A DNA stretch of 33,555 bases from Bacteroidia bacterium (GCA_030432405.1 JAUIHG010000013.1:1-33555); one strand, 5' to 3'; positions 15,816-24,303 are shown, numbered from the stretch's first letter. The notes: generated by a model not told the origin, from the sequence alone. Program-made: numbers and translations.

Positions 15816-16340
15816 ATGTCCGAGCTGAACTATCGCCTTGCAGAGGCTTCCGACCAGCCCACCCTGGAAGCCTGGGATGCGCTCCCTCATGTAGCGGCCA
15901 ATATTCCCGACGACGCCTGGGATTGGGCCGAAGGCTTGCGGCAAAGGCCGCATTGGCGCGAACAGTGGATCGCCGAACTGGAAGGCCGCCCCATCTGTTT
16001 CATGCAGGTCATCGATCCGGCGGAAGAGGAGAGCGGCTATTGGCAACCCATCGGTTCGGGCCACCGCGCCATCGACATCTGGATTGGTCCCGAAGACGCC
16101 CTGGGCCAGGGCCATGGCAGCGCCATGATGGCCTGGATGCTGCGCCGCTGTTTCGCTGCAAGTGATGTCCACACGGTGCTGATCGATCCGCTGGAAAGCA
16201 ACGTCCGGGCGCACCGCTTTTACCAGCGCCTGGGCTTTTCACCCATCGGGCGAAGGCGTTTGGAAGGCCTGGATTGCCTCATCCACGCGCTGGACCGCAC
16301 AGAGGCCATCCGCCGGAAGTATGCATCTGCATCGGCATAG
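15816..16340 (+). CDS. GNAT family N-acetyltransferase
   Basis: The 174-residue product shows a GNAT fold: strand and loop AIDIWIGPEDALGQGHGSAM (85-104) with the acetyl-CoA phosphate-binding GQGHGS (97-102), followed by VHTVLIDPLESNVRAHRFYQ (118-137) and LGFSPIGRR (139-147). The overall pattern resembles aminoglycoside 6'-N-acetyltransferases and siderophore-related acetyltransferases of the same fold (Trp-rich N-terminal part, EGRPICFMQVID). The acceptor substrate cannot be told from sequence, and resistance should not be assumed. The ATG at 15816 gives a normal start. It lies 70 bases after tamL on the same strand; co-transcription is possible but there is no functional link. It converges with the NhaC gene. 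Confidence 0.85.
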   Translation: MSELNYRLAEASDQPTLEAWDALPHVAANIPDDAWDWAEGLRQRPHWREQWIAELEGRPICFMQVIDPAEEESGYWQPIGSGHRAIDIWIGPEDALGQGHGSAMMAWMLRRCFAASDVHTVLIDPLESNVRAHRFYQRLGFSPIGRRRLEGLDCLIHALDRTEAIRRKYASASA

Positions 16341-16370
16341 CGCACCCGTTGCGGGTTAAGGCGGCCGAAC

Positions 16371-18566
16371 TCAGGCTTGTGCTTCGCCGGAGGCGTTTTG
16401 CAGCCGGGCTTTGTAGCCTTCGGCCGGAGGCCGGTAATCCGGTACCGGTTTGCCCGCAAAGCGGATGATTGCTACCAGGGCGATGATGCCCACCGCAAAG
16501 GCGAGCCATTGCGGCAGGCCGAAGACCACCAGCACGCCACCACAGAGTACGCTGATGCCGCCGACGATCAGGGCATAGGGCAGTTGGGTGCGCACGTGGT
16601 CGATGTGGTGGCAGTTGGTGGCCAGGGAGGAAAGCACCGTGGTATCGGAGATGGGTGAACAGTGGTCGCCGAGCACCGAGCCGGCCAGCACCGAGGCGGT
16701 GACGTTGTAGAAAATCGGCAGCAGGTCGGCCGTTTCCCATCCAGCGTTCAGCCCCAGGTTCCAGGTCAGCGGCAGCAGGAGCGGGTAGAGGATGGCCATG
16801 GTGCTCCAACTGGAGCCCGTGGAAAAGGCGATGATGGCGGCGAATACAAACGTGATGGCCGGCATCCAGACCGGGTTGACGGCGTCGGAAAAGACCTGGG
16901 TCAGGAAGGAGGCCGTGTGCAGTTGTTCGGTGATGGCCGCCAGGCTCCAGGCCAAGACCAGGATCAACACAGCGGGCAGCATGGTTTTGAAACCGTCGAT
17001 GGCCGCATCCACGGTATCCCGGAGTGAAAGTGTGCCCGAGGCCAGGCTGAGTACCCCGGCCAGCATGAGCCCGGCCGAGGAGGCCCAGACCAGGGCGGAA
17101 TAGGAATTGGCCGCTCCGACCACGTCGCTGAGCAGGTTGGTGCTGAACAGGAACTGAAGCTTTTTACCGAAGGGTGCGTTGGTCCAGTAGGGCACCATTT
17201 CGTGCCCGGAGGCCACCAGGCTCTGGAAGCCGGTGATCCACAAGCCCGCCATGGTCACGCCAATGACAGCCAGGACCGGGAACAGCGCATTGCTCCAGCG
17301 GTACCGGATGCCGGCTTCGGGCTCCAGGTCGGCCAGGTCATCCCCGCGCTTTCGGCGGCCATCGCCTTCGGCGAACACAGCCCCCGTGGAACGTGCCCGC
17401 ATTTCCGCTCCGTGCATGGTGGCAAAATCGCGGCGCATGAGGATCAACACCACGATGAAAATGAGGGTGAAAACGGGGTAAAAGGAATAGCCCAGGGAGT
17501 GCAGGAAAATGCCGTAGGCGCTCTCGGTCATGCCCAGTTTGGCAATGGCCCCGGCGATGTAGTCCAGTTCCGCGCCAATCCAGGTGGTGATGAAGGCAAC
17601 GGCAGCCACGGGAGCGGCGGTGGCGTCCACGATGTAGGCCAGCTTTTCGCGGGACACGCGGTGTTTGTCGGTCACTGGCCGCATGGTATTGCCCACCACC
17701 AGCGTATTGGCGTAATCGTCGAAGAAAATGGCAATGCCCAACAACCAGGTGACCAGCTGCGCGTTCCGCGCCGTGTTGGCCAGGCGGCTGAGTTTGTCCA
17801 CCACGCCGTACATGCCGCCATTGCGTGAAATGACGGCCACCATGCCGCCGATGAGCATGGAAAACAGGATGATGGAGGCATGGTCTGTGTTGCCGAGTGC
17901 ACCCAAAATGAAAAACTCAAAACTGTCGGCAATGGCCGCCGGCAGGTTTGAAAGCTTGGTCCCCAACAGCAGCCAGGCGCCGCCCAGCACGCCGAACAGC
18001 AGCGAGACCACCACTTCCCGGAAGAGCAAGGCCAGGCCAATGGCAATCAGGGGCGGCAGGATGGAGGTCCAGGGCCGCACGGTGCCGCTTCGGGTATGCG
18101 CGCCCACCGTGTGGAAACCCTGTTGGATCACCACGGGTCCTTGCGGGCCGGCATAGACGATGTGCAGGGAGCTGACGCGGTCGTCGGACAAGGGCAGTTT
18201 GGCATAGCCCTCCTTGAAGTCGAGGTCCATGGCCTCGCCGTTGATGTCCAGGCGTTGCGGGCCTTGAACGGTGTGCATGACCTCGCCGTCTTGGTCCTCC
18301 ACCTTCAGCACAGCGCTGAGCGTTCCCCCCAGGTTGTGTACCTCCACCACCAGTGTGCCGGGCAGAACGCTGGGGCCCTGGCTGAAGGTGCCGGCTGCTG
18401 CAGGATCGGATGGGGTGGCTTGGGCTTTCGCCTCCGGCGAACACCAACCGGCCACCAGCAGCGCCAACATCAGCAGTGCAGGCCACCCGGACGGACAGCG
18501 CTTCCACGCGCTGGTGGCGTCATGGGCATGGCATGGAACAGGGAGAGCGGGACGGGGCATGGGCAT
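16371..18566 (-). CDS. NhaC-family Na+/H+ antiporter with N-terminal extracytoplasmic domain
   Basis: NhaC antiporters exchange Na+ for H+ across the inner membrane. The 731-residue product has a membrane part (about 168-715) with many helices and family motifs: AIFFDDYANTLVVGNTMRP, FSTGSSWSTMAILYPLLLPL and GSVLGDHCSPISDTTVLSS. Before it, a signal-like hydrophobic segment (PALLMLALLVAGWCS, 29-43) and a strand-rich domain of about 110 residues (LVVEVHNLGGTLSAVLKVED, LHIVYAGPQGPVVIQQGF) are predicted to be outside the membrane. Classic NhaC proteins of about 450-500 residues lack this domain. The signal region and the C-terminus (NASGEAQA) both carry copies of the palindromic word. The ATG at 18566 has a good -7 element just upstream (18604-18597). 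Ion specificity is inferred from the family. Confidence 0.9.
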   Translation of the reverse strand: MPMPRPALPVPCHAHDATSAWKRCPSGWPALLMLALLVAGWCSPEAKAQATPSDPAAAGTFSQGPSVLPGTLVVEVHNLGGTLSAVLKVEDQDGEVMHTVQGPQRLDINGEAMDLDFKEGYAKLPLSDDRVSSLHIVYAGPQGPVVIQQGFHTVGAHTRSGTVRPWTSILPPLIAIGLALLFREVVVSLLFGVLGGAWLLLGTKLSNLPAAIADSFEFFILGALGNTDHASIILFSMLIGGMVAVISRNGGMYGVVDKLSRLANTARNAQLVTWLLGIAIFFDDYANTLVVGNTMRPVTDKHRVSREKLAYIVDATAAPVAAVAFITTWIGAELDYIAGAIAKLGMTESAYGIFLHSLGYSFYPVFTLIFIVVLILMRRDFATMHGAEMRARSTGAVFAEGDGRRKRGDDLADLEPEAGIRYRWSNALFPVLAVIGVTMAGLWITGFQSLVASGHEMVPYWTNAPFGKKLQFLFSTNLLSDVVGAANSYSALVWASSAGLMLAGVLSLASGTLSLRDTVDAAIDGFKTMLPAVLILVLAWSLAAITEQLHTASFLTQVFSDAVNPVWMPAITFVFAAIIAFSTGSSWSTMAILYPLLLPLTWNLGLNAGWETADLLPIFYNVTASVLAGSVLGDHCSPISDTTVLSSLATNCHHIDHVRTQLPYALIVGGISVLCGGVLVVFGLPQWLAFAVGIIALVAIIRFAGKPVPDYRPPAEGYKARLQNASGEAQA
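16383..16397. repeat. Dispersed palindrome, degenerate copy at NhaC gene end
   Basis: TTCGCC-GGA-GGCGTT, two bases from the pattern. The minus strand reads N-A-S-G-E-A, the last residues of the antiporter. Confidence 0.35.
17361..17375. repeat. Dispersed palindrome, near-exact copy in NhaC gene
   Basis: ATCGCC-TTC-GGCGAA, one base from the pattern. The minus strand reads F-A-E-G-D in a hydrophilic loop between membrane helices. Confidence 0.45.
18427..18441. repeat. Dispersed palindrome, exact copy in NhaC signal region
   Basis: TTCGCC-TCC-GGCGAA. On the minus strand it reads C-S-P-E-A-K right after the signal-like segment of the antiporter; this is one of the few copies where GGC GAA is not in frame. 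Confidence 0.7.
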
Positions 18567-18573
18567 TGCGCGC

Positions 18574-18581
18574 TACCTTTG
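18574..18581 (+). promoter_or_regulatory. -7 element for first FG-GAP gene, TACCTTTG
   Basis: An exact TAnnTTTG match, 36 bases before the ATG at 18618. No TTTG or TTG is found at a proper -33 distance. It faces the minus-strand element at 18604-18597, giving back-to-back promoters within 31 bases. Confidence 0.55.
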
Positions 18582-18596
18582 TGGGAACGCAACGCG

Positions 18597-18604
18597 CAAA
18601 CTTA
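18597..18604 (-). promoter_or_regulatory. -7 element for NhaC gene, TAAGTTTG
   Basis: On the minus strand an exact TAnnTTTG, 30 bases upstream of the ATG at 18566. No -33 element is seen. It overlaps the leader of the divergent FG-GAP gene. Confidence 0.55.
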
Positions 18605-18617
18605 GCCAAAGCCGTTC

Positions 18618-20915
18618 ATGCCCTTTCTGCCTCCCCTCCGGTACCGCCTGCACGCTGCAGCGGCAGCTGCTGCTTTGATGTTTTTGTTCCTCCTGTTCGC
18701 CCACTCCCCATTGGCCGCCCAATCGATGGTGGCCTGGTCCGATGTTGCGGTGACCGAAGAAGGTGCCCCGTTCAATCTTCCTTGGGCAGGCGGCATGAAC
18801 AATCCCCAGTTTTCGGCCGCCGATTTTGACGGCGACGGGGAGGATGACCTGGTGGTGTTTGACCGCCGCGGCAATGTGCCCACCGTGTACCGCTACACCG
18901 GTGCGGCAGGCGCATACGGCTATCGGGTGGACCATGGGGCTGCGCGCTTTTTTCCCAAGCTTCACAACTGGGCCATCCTGCGCGACCTGAACTGCGACGG
19001 TGCCGAGGAACTCATCACCTCCTCCGAAGCCCTCTACGTGTTGATCTACCCCGGCTTCCGGGATGCCAACAATGCGCTGCGCTGGACGGTGGACGACGAA
19101 CGCCTGGCCTACGACCGGGCGGGTTTTGAGTTTTTCCTCGAAGTGACCGCCATCGACATCCCGGCCGTGGAAGATGTGGACGGCGACGGCGACCGCGACA
19201 TCCTCACCTTCAATCCCGGTGGAGGCTATGTGGAGTTTTTCCGCAACCAGGCCGCCGAAAACGGCGACCCTTGCGGTCCACTCGATCTGGTGTATGCCGA
19301 TTCCTGCTGGGGCAACTTTTACGAAAGCGGCCTGAGCACCACCGTGGATCTGGGGGCATGCGGCAGCGGCCGGCCCGCACGCATTTCGCCTGCCGGCGAA
19401 AACAGCGCAGCCCAGCAACAGCCCCTGCAATCCCGCAGCGGCATCCACGCAGGCTCCACTTTTGCGGCCTTTGATGCGGAAATGGACGGCGACCTGGACC
19501 TCATCCTCGGCGACCTGAGCTTTTCCCAACTGGTCTTTCTGGAAAATGGAGGCAGCGCTGCCAACGCGGACATCGTCAGCCAGGATCCGAACTATCCCTC
19601 CGGGGATGTGCCCTACAACGTCAACCAGTTTCCCGCACCCTTTGTGCTGGACATCGACCGGGACGGCGTCGAGGATCTGGTGGCCGCGCCGAATTCCGAA
19701 GTGCAGGGGCGCGGCGTCGGCCAGGTCTGGTACTACCGCAATACCGCCGCCAGCGGCATGGCCGCCTTTGAACGCCAAACGCAGGGGTTCCTGGTCGGGG
19801 AAATGCCCGACTTCGGGCATGGCGCCAACCCCGTCTTTTTTGACCACAACGGCGATGGATTGCTGGACCTGGTGGTGGGAAACGAAGGCTACCTGCCCGG
19901 CATTGGCGCCAAGCGCAGCCAGCTGGCCTTGTTGGAAAACGTCGGCACGGCCTCCGAACCGGCCTTTGAAGTGGTCGATCTGGACTATGGAGGGCTGAGC
20001 ATTTACGGATTTGTGGACCTCAAACCCGCCTTCGGCGATATCGACGGCGATGGCGACGAGGACATGATCGTCGGCGAGGAGGAAGGGCTGCTGCATTGGT
20101 TTGCCAATACCTCCTCCTCCGGCGCTGCATCCTTCAGCCTCCAGATGCCGGGCTGGCAGGGCATCGACGTGGGCAAAAACGCCACCCCCGAATTGCACGA
20201 CCTGGACGGCGACGGCGACCTGGACCTGTTGGTGGGCGAGAAAAACGGCAACGTGACCTTTTTCCGCAACACCGGCTCGGCCTCCAGCGCCACGATGACC
20301 GAAGAGAACAGCAGCTTCGGGGGCATCGCACCCCTCAGCGGCCTGACCAACGTAGGTTACAGCCAGGTGGACGTGGTGGCCCAACCCGGCACGGGGGCGC
20401 TCCGCCTGTACGTAGGGAGCCTCAACGGCCGGATCTGGCGATACGACAATTGGGCCGGTGACCTGGGGGCCACCTTCACGCCCTTTGACTCCACGGTAGG
20501 CGGTATCGACGATGGAGAGCGATCCCGCGTGGCTGTAGCCGATCTTGACGGCGACGGCATCCTGGATCTGCTGGCCGGAAACATGCGGGGCGGTTTGGTG
20601 CTCTACCGGGAAGGCAGCTACCCGAACGGCTGGAACACCCCGTCGGTGAACGGCATTCTGCCTGCACTGCAGCCCTATCCCAATCCGGCCCGGCAGCGCG
20701 TGCTGCTGGACCTTCCGGAAGGGTTCGCCTCCGGCGAAGGCCGTCTGCAGGCCTTTGACCCGCTTGGGCGGCTGGTCCTGGACCAGCCTACGTTCGGCAC
20801 CCGCACCGAATGGCCGGTGGCCGATTGGTCGCCGGGACTTTACGCGCTGTTCTGGCGGCCCGCTGGTCAAGCGCCCTCGGGGGCCAGCTCCGGCCGTTTG
20901 CTGATTGCCCGATAA
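18618..20915 (+). CDS. FG-GAP/VCBS repeat surface protein with T9SS sorting domain, copy 1
   Basis: The 765-residue product has a signal peptide (hydrophobic AAAAAAALMFLFLLFAHSPL, cleavage near LAAQ) and a chain of FG-GAP/VCBS-type repeats. Calcium-binding-type loops recur: DFDGDGEDDLVV, DVDGDGDRDIL, DIDRDGVEDLV, DHNGDGLLDLVVG, DIDGDGDEDMIVG, DLDGDGDLDLLVG and DLDGDGILDLLAG. Such repeats form a beta-propeller, often in adhesins or surface proteins. The C-terminal 80 residues, from PYPNPARQR to LLIAR, are a T9SS type A sorting domain, so the protein should be exported to the surface. A loop at about 252-270 (ISPAGENSAAQQ) and the T9SS domain (FASGEG) each carry an exact copy of the palindromic word. 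It is followed 52 bases later by a close paralogue. The ligand is unknown. Confidence 0.9.
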   Translation: MPFLPPLRYRLHAAAAAAALMFLFLLFAHSPLAAQSMVAWSDVAVTEEGAPFNLPWAGGMNNPQFSAADFDGDGEDDLVVFDRRGNVPTVYRYTGAAGAYGYRVDHGAARFFPKLHNWAILRDLNCDGAEELITSSEALYVLIYPGFRDANNALRWTVDDERLAYDRAGFEFFLEVTAIDIPAVEDVDGDGDRDILTFNPGGGYVEFFRNQAAENGDPCGPLDLVYADSCWGNFYESGLSTTVDLGACGSGRPARISPAGENSAAQQQPLQSRSGIHAGSTFAAFDAEMDGDLDLILGDLSFSQLVFLENGGSAANADIVSQDPNYPSGDVPYNVNQFPAPFVLDIDRDGVEDLVAAPNSEVQGRGVGQVWYYRNTAASGMAAFERQTQGFLVGEMPDFGHGANPVFFDHNGDGLLDLVVGNEGYLPGIGAKRSQLALLENVGTASEPAFEVVDLDYGGLSIYGFVDLKPAFGDIDGDGDEDMIVGEEEGLLHWFANTSSSGAASFSLQMPGWQGIDVGKNATPELHDLDGDGDLDLLVGEKNGNVTFFRNTGSASSATMTEENSSFGGIAPLSGLTNVGYSQVDVVAQPGTGALRLYVGSLNGRIWRYDNWAGDLGATFTPFDSTVGGIDDGERSRVAVADLDGDGILDLLAGNMRGGLVLYREGSYPNGWNTPSVNGILPALQPYPNPARQRVLLDLPEGFASGEGRLQAFDPLGRLVLDQPTFGTRTEWPVADWSPGLYALFWRPAGQAPSGASSGRLLIAR
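19385..19400. repeat. Dispersed palindrome, exact copy in FG-GAP gene 1
   Basis: TTCGCC-TGCC-GGCGAA, read I-S-P-A-G-E-N. The 20 bases from 19381, GCATTTCGCCTGCCGGCGAA, are identical to 25909-25928 in an M43 protease gene. Confidence 0.75.
20724..20738. repeat. Dispersed palindrome, exact copy in FG-GAP gene 1 tail
   Basis: TTCGCC-TCC-GGCGAA, read F-A-S-G-E within the T9SS sorting domain. Confidence 0.7.
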
Positions 20916-20967
20916 ACGCCTCTGAAAAACCAGCCAGCCGCATTGATCGTTGATACCACCTCCACCC

Positions 20968-23274
20968 ATGCGCCTTTTCAAGTCCCGCTCGACCCCCCGG
21001 AAGCTCCACCTGCCCCGAGCCAGACACCTGGCTTCTTGGAGTATGGTGCTGGTGCTGCTGTGGGGCAGCGCGGCGGCCTTGAAGGCCCAAAGCGGACTTC
21101 GGGTGGCCGATGAAGTGCGGGTTACTGAAGGGGGGCGTCCCTTGCCCACCGCCTGGGGGGGCGGCGTGAATACCCCGATTTTGTCGCCGGTGGATCTGGA
21201 CGACGATGGCCGCGAAGACCTGGTGCTCTACGACAAGTCCAGCACCAGCACCCACGCCTATTTGCGGATCGGGCATCCGGATACACCCCGCTATGCCTAT
21301 GCGCCGCACATGGATGCCTGGTTTCCGCAGCGCGGCGACTGGGCCCTGTTTCGCGATTACAACGGCGATGGCCAGCCGGACTTGTTCAGCTACACCATCG
21401 CCGGGTCCGGCGTATGGAAGGCTTCGCGCACCAGCGACGGTGCCTTGTCCTTTGAACAGGTCAAAGACCGTCTGCAGCACATCGATGGCGGCTCGCCGAC
21501 GGTCATCTTCACCTCCCGCGCCGATCTTCCGGCCATCGCCGACCTGAACGGCGATGGCGACCTGGACCTGCTGACCTTTGGCACCTTCGGCGGCTTCATC
21601 CGCTACTACGAAAACCAGTCGGTGGAAAACGGTTGGGGTCTGGACAGCCTGATCTACGACTGGGTCAGCGCCTGTTACGGCAACTGGTACGAGGGTTCGG
21701 CCTGCAAGGGCGGGGACCTGAACACCACCTGCCTGACGGGAGGGAGCGCCTCCGGCGAAGCCGAACGCGTCCACGCCGGCTCCACCCTGGCCGTGCTCGA
21801 TCCCGATCTGGACGGCGACCACGAGGTGCTGCTCGGCGATGCGGGCTGCAACAACGTGGTGATGCTGCGCAACGGTGGAGGTCTCGGAGAGGCGTTTGAT
21901 GTGACCGGTCAGGATACGCTCTGGCCCCTCGAGGACCCAGTCAACCTGCCCACCTTCCTCAGCCCCTTTGTCATGGACCTCAACGCCGATGGCCGCGAGG
22001 ACGTGCTGGTGGGCCCCACCGATTTCAGCGAAGGCCGGACCGTCAACCAGATCATCCACTACCGCGATACCGGCGGTCCGGATTCGGCCGAATGGACGCG
22101 CATGCGGGATGACTTTCTGGTGGGGGACATGATCGATGTGGGCATCAATGCCCGGCCCGTCTTTTTTGATGTGGATGGCGATGGCCTGCGCGACCTGTTG
22201 GTGGGTGGCGGCCGCCGCAGTGTGGATACGGGGGGCTTTGCCAGCGGCCTGCACTATTACCGCAATGTGGGTGTCGATACCCTGGCGGCCTTTGAGCTGG
22301 TCACGCGCAACTATGCAGACACAAGGGCCCTGGACCGCGGCAACCTGGCGCCATGCCTGGGCGACCTGGATGGGGACGGCGACCTGGACCTGATCATAGG
22401 CGACGACCGCGGCTTTGTGCACCGCTATGAAAACACGGCCGCCAGCGGTGGCGCCGCCAATTTTGTGCTTCAGGAATACGACTGGGACGTGGACCTGACA
22501 GACGGTGTGGTGGCATCGGTCGGAGACAATGCCGCGCCCTTCCTCTTTGACGTCAACCGCGACGGCCTGTTGGACCTCATCGTCGGGGAACGTGCGGGCA
22601 AGCTGACCTACTACCGCAATTTCGGCACCCCGTCTACCCCGCTGTTTACCCTGGAAACGGATTTCTGGGGTGCGGTGGATGTTCGCTCCGGTGCCTTGGG
22701 CACCGGCGAAGCCGTGCCCTACCTGCGCATCAACAGCATCAACCAGTTGCAGCTGTATGTAGGGGCGCTCAACGGACGCATTTTCCGCTATAGCAACCTG
22801 GACGGCAACCTGCTGGGCACGTTTACCCTGGAAGACACCGCTTACCTGCAATTGGACATCGGCGCTTCGGCTGCCGTGGCCTTTGAAGACCTCAACGGAG
22901 ACGATACGCTCGATGTGGTGCTGGGCGGCCGCCGCGGCGGGCTGGTGGCGTATACCGGCAAAAACCAACCCGATGCGCCTCCGGTGGGCCTGGCCTCCCC
23001 GCTGCAGGGCATCCAGGCAAGCTTTAGCGTCTGGCCCAATCCGGTGGCCAGCGGCAGCGGCCTGCAATGGGATGCGCCAAGCCTTGCAGGCTCGGCCTAC
23101 TCGGCCGAATGCTACGATGCCATGGGGCGGCGCGTGCTGACGCGCCCATTCGGGCACCACCAAAGCCGGGCGGGCCTGATGCTGCCGCAGCTTGAAGCCG
23201 GACTTTATGTGCTGGTGCTTCGCCCGGAAACGGGCGGCAGGGCCCTGGTGCGCCGGGTGCTGCTGCAGCACTGA
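20968..23274 (+). CDS. FG-GAP/VCBS repeat surface protein with T9SS sorting domain, copy 2
   Basis: The 768-residue product is a paralogue of the preceding gene with the same order of parts: signal peptide (MVLVLLWGSAAALKAQ), a segment NTPILSPVDLDDDGREDLVL that mirrors NNPQFSAADFDGDGEDDLVV of copy 1, further DxDGDGxxD loops (DYNGDGQPDLF, DLNGDGDLDLL, DVDGDGLRDLLVG, DLDGDGDLDLIIGD, DVNRDGLLDLIVG), and a C-terminal T9SS type A domain starting at WPNPVASG (about 685-768). The shared segment HAGST aligns at about 270. The ATG at 20968 is preferred over an in-frame TTG at 20950. It lies 52 bases after copy 1 and is probably co-transcribed. A large terminator follows at 23304. Identity between copies looks moderate, so the duplication is not recent. 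Function beyond surface display is unknown. Confidence 0.9.
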   Translation: MRLFKSRSTPRKLHLPRARHLASWSMVLVLLWGSAAALKAQSGLRVADEVRVTEGGRPLPTAWGGGVNTPILSPVDLDDDGREDLVLYDKSSTSTHAYLRIGHPDTPRYAYAPHMDAWFPQRGDWALFRDYNGDGQPDLFSYTIAGSGVWKASRTSDGALSFEQVKDRLQHIDGGSPTVIFTSRADLPAIADLNGDGDLDLLTFGTFGGFIRYYENQSVENGWGLDSLIYDWVSACYGNWYEGSACKGGDLNTTCLTGGSASGEAERVHAGSTLAVLDPDLDGDHEVLLGDAGCNNVVMLRNGGGLGEAFDVTGQDTLWPLEDPVNLPTFLSPFVMDLNADGREDVLVGPTDFSEGRTVNQIIHYRDTGGPDSAEWTRMRDDFLVGDMIDVGINARPVFFDVDGDGLRDLLVGGGRRSVDTGGFASGLHYYRNVGVDTLAAFELVTRNYADTRALDRGNLAPCLGDLDGDGDLDLIIGDDRGFVHRYENTAASGGAANFVLQEYDWDVDLTDGVVASVGDNAAPFLFDVNRDGLLDLIVGERAGKLTYYRNFGTPSTPLFTLETDFWGAVDVRSGALGTGEAVPYLRINSINQLQLYVGALNGRIFRYSNLDGNLLGTFTLEDTAYLQLDIGASAAVAFEDLNGDDTLDVVLGGRRGGLVAYTGKNQPDAPPVGLASPLQGIQASFSVWPNPVASGSGLQWDAPSLAGSAYSAECYDAMGRRVLTRPFGHHQSRAGLMLPQLEAGLYVLVLRPETGGRALVRRVLLQH
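21744..21759. repeat. Dispersed palindrome, degenerate copy in FG-GAP gene 2
   Basis: AGCGCCTCCGGCGAAG, read S-A-S-G-E-A. It lies just before the segment HAGST, the same place where copy 1 has its ISPAGEN loop. Confidence 0.45.
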
Positions 23275-23303
23275 GGCGGTAGCCGGGTTCCATTCCAAAC
23301 CAA

Positions 23304-23341
23304 AAGCCCCCTTCCAGAACGATCGTTCCGAAAGGGGGCTT
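23304..23341. terminator. Bidirectional terminator between FG-GAP gene 2 and mdh
   Basis: AAGCCCCCTT (23304-23313) pairs perfectly with AAGGGGGCTT (23332-23341). Inside lies a second palindrome, GAACGATCGTTC (23317-23328), giving a long interrupted stem. The minus-strand side continues into a T-rich stretch (TTTTGGTTTGG overlapping the stem end), so it fits mdh termination best; it lies between two convergent stops. Confidence 0.75.
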
Positions 23342-23361
23342 GCAAGCTGTGGGGGCCGGGT

Positions 23362-24303
23362 TTAGCCGGTAATGTTCATGCCGTCAAGCACGCCCATGAC
23401 CTCGCGCACGTGGCCGGCGGAGGTGTTCAACAGGGCTTTCTCGTCGTCGTTGAGCTGCAGTTCGATGATCTGTTCGATCCCGTTGCGGCCCAGCTTGACC
23501 GGCACGCCGAGGTAGATGTCCTTGAGGCCGTACTGGCCGTCCAGCCAGGCGCAGACCGGGAAGATGCGCTGCTCGTCCTTGATGATGGCGTCCACCATCT
23601 GTGCGGCTGCCGCTCCAGGCGCGTACCATGCCGAGGTGCCCAGCAGGTTGACGATTTCGCCGCCGCCCTTTTTGGTGCGGTTCACAATGGCCTCCAATTC
23701 GTCGTCGCCAATCATTTCGGTCACGGGGATGCCGCCCACGGTGGTATAGCGGGGCAGGGGCACCATGGTGTCGCCATGGCCGCCCATCAACACGGCCTGG
23801 ATGTCCTTGGGGGACACGTTCAGGGCCGTGGCCAAAAAGGCGCGGTAGCGGGCCGTGTCCAGGATGCCGGCCATGCCGAAGACCTTGTTGGAGGGCAGGC
23901 CCGCCGTCAGGTAGGCGCAGTAGGTCATCACATCCAGCGGGTTGGCCACCACTACGATGATGGCGTCCGGGCTGTGCTTGACCACGTTTTCGGTCACCGT
24001 CTTGACAATGCCGGCGTTGGTGGAAATCAGATCGTCGCGGCTCATGCCCGGCTTGCGGGGCACCCCGGAGGTGATCACCACCACATCCGAACCCGCCGTG
24101 GCGGCATAATCGTTGGTCACGCCAACGGTACGGGTGCTGTAGTAGTTGATGGGGCTGGTTTCCCAGATGTCCAGGGCTTTGCCTTCGGCGAAGCCTTCCT
24201 TGATGTCCAGCAGAACGACTTCCTTGAGCACGTCCTGATGCGCCAGCACGTCGGCGCAGGTAGCGCCCACATTGCCCGCGCCGATGACCGAAACCTTGTT
24301 CAT
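23362..24303 (-). CDS. mdh: Malate dehydrogenase
   Basis: Malate dehydrogenase interconverts malate and oxaloacetate with NAD+ in the TCA cycle. The 313-residue product has the Rossmann motif GAGNVG (8-13), the acidic residue D33 at the end of the second strand that prefers NAD, substrate arginines R83 and R89 (GVPRKPGMSRDD), N121 (VVANPLD), D149 and R152 (ILDTARYR), and the catalytic H176 in GGHGDTM. R83 in place of the Gln of lactate dehydrogenases, in the RKPGMSR loop, supports malate rather than lactate. Length and start (MNKVSVIGAGNVGA) are normal for the LDH-like type. It is divergent from the M43 genes, with a candidate -7 element at 24419-24412 and an AT-rich leader containing TTTGCAAA. 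No key residue is missing. Confidence 0.96.
   Translation of the reverse strand: MNKVSVIGAGNVGATCADVLAHQDVLKEVVLLDIKEGFAEGKALDIWETSPINYYSTRTVGVTNDYAATAGSDVVVITSGVPRKPGMSRDDLISTNAGIVKTVTENVVKHSPDAIIVVVANPLDVMTYCAYLTAGLPSNKVFGMAGILDTARYRAFLATALNVSPKDIQAVLMGGHGDTMVPLPRYTTVGGIPVTEMIGDDELEAIVNRTKKGGGEIVNLLGTSAWYAPGAAAAQMVDAIIKDEQRIFPVCAWLDGQYGLKDIYLGVPVKLGRNGIEQIIELQLNDDEKALLNTSAGHVREVMGVLDGMNITG

Noticed and set aside
12338..15817. Open frame of 1159 codons on the minus strand
   Set aside because: Only its last 264 codons (trmH-like gene) are real. The rest is an antisense shadow of tamL, with no domain and an unlikely composition.
15816..16340. Aminoglycoside resistance gene
   Set aside because: The GNAT fold resembles AAC(6') enzymes, but substrate cannot be judged from sequence and the context shows no resistance or mobile genes.
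16344..16356. Hairpin ACCCG-TTG-CGGGT between the GNAT and NhaC genes
   Set aside because: The stem has only five pairs and no T-run follows on either strand; not enough for a terminator call.
18573..23298. Open frames of 858 and 836 codons opposite the FG-GAP genes
   Set aside because: They mirror the repeated Asp/Gly codons of the plus-strand genes. The plus-strand proteins have signal peptides, repeats and T9SS tails, so these are shadows.
13411..23328. GAACGATCGTTC present in tamL (about 13411-13422) and in the terminator at 23317
   Set aside because: The two copies are in unrelated settings; one is part of a coding stretch (E-N-D-R-S) and the other part of a terminator stem. Two copies do not show a repeat family.
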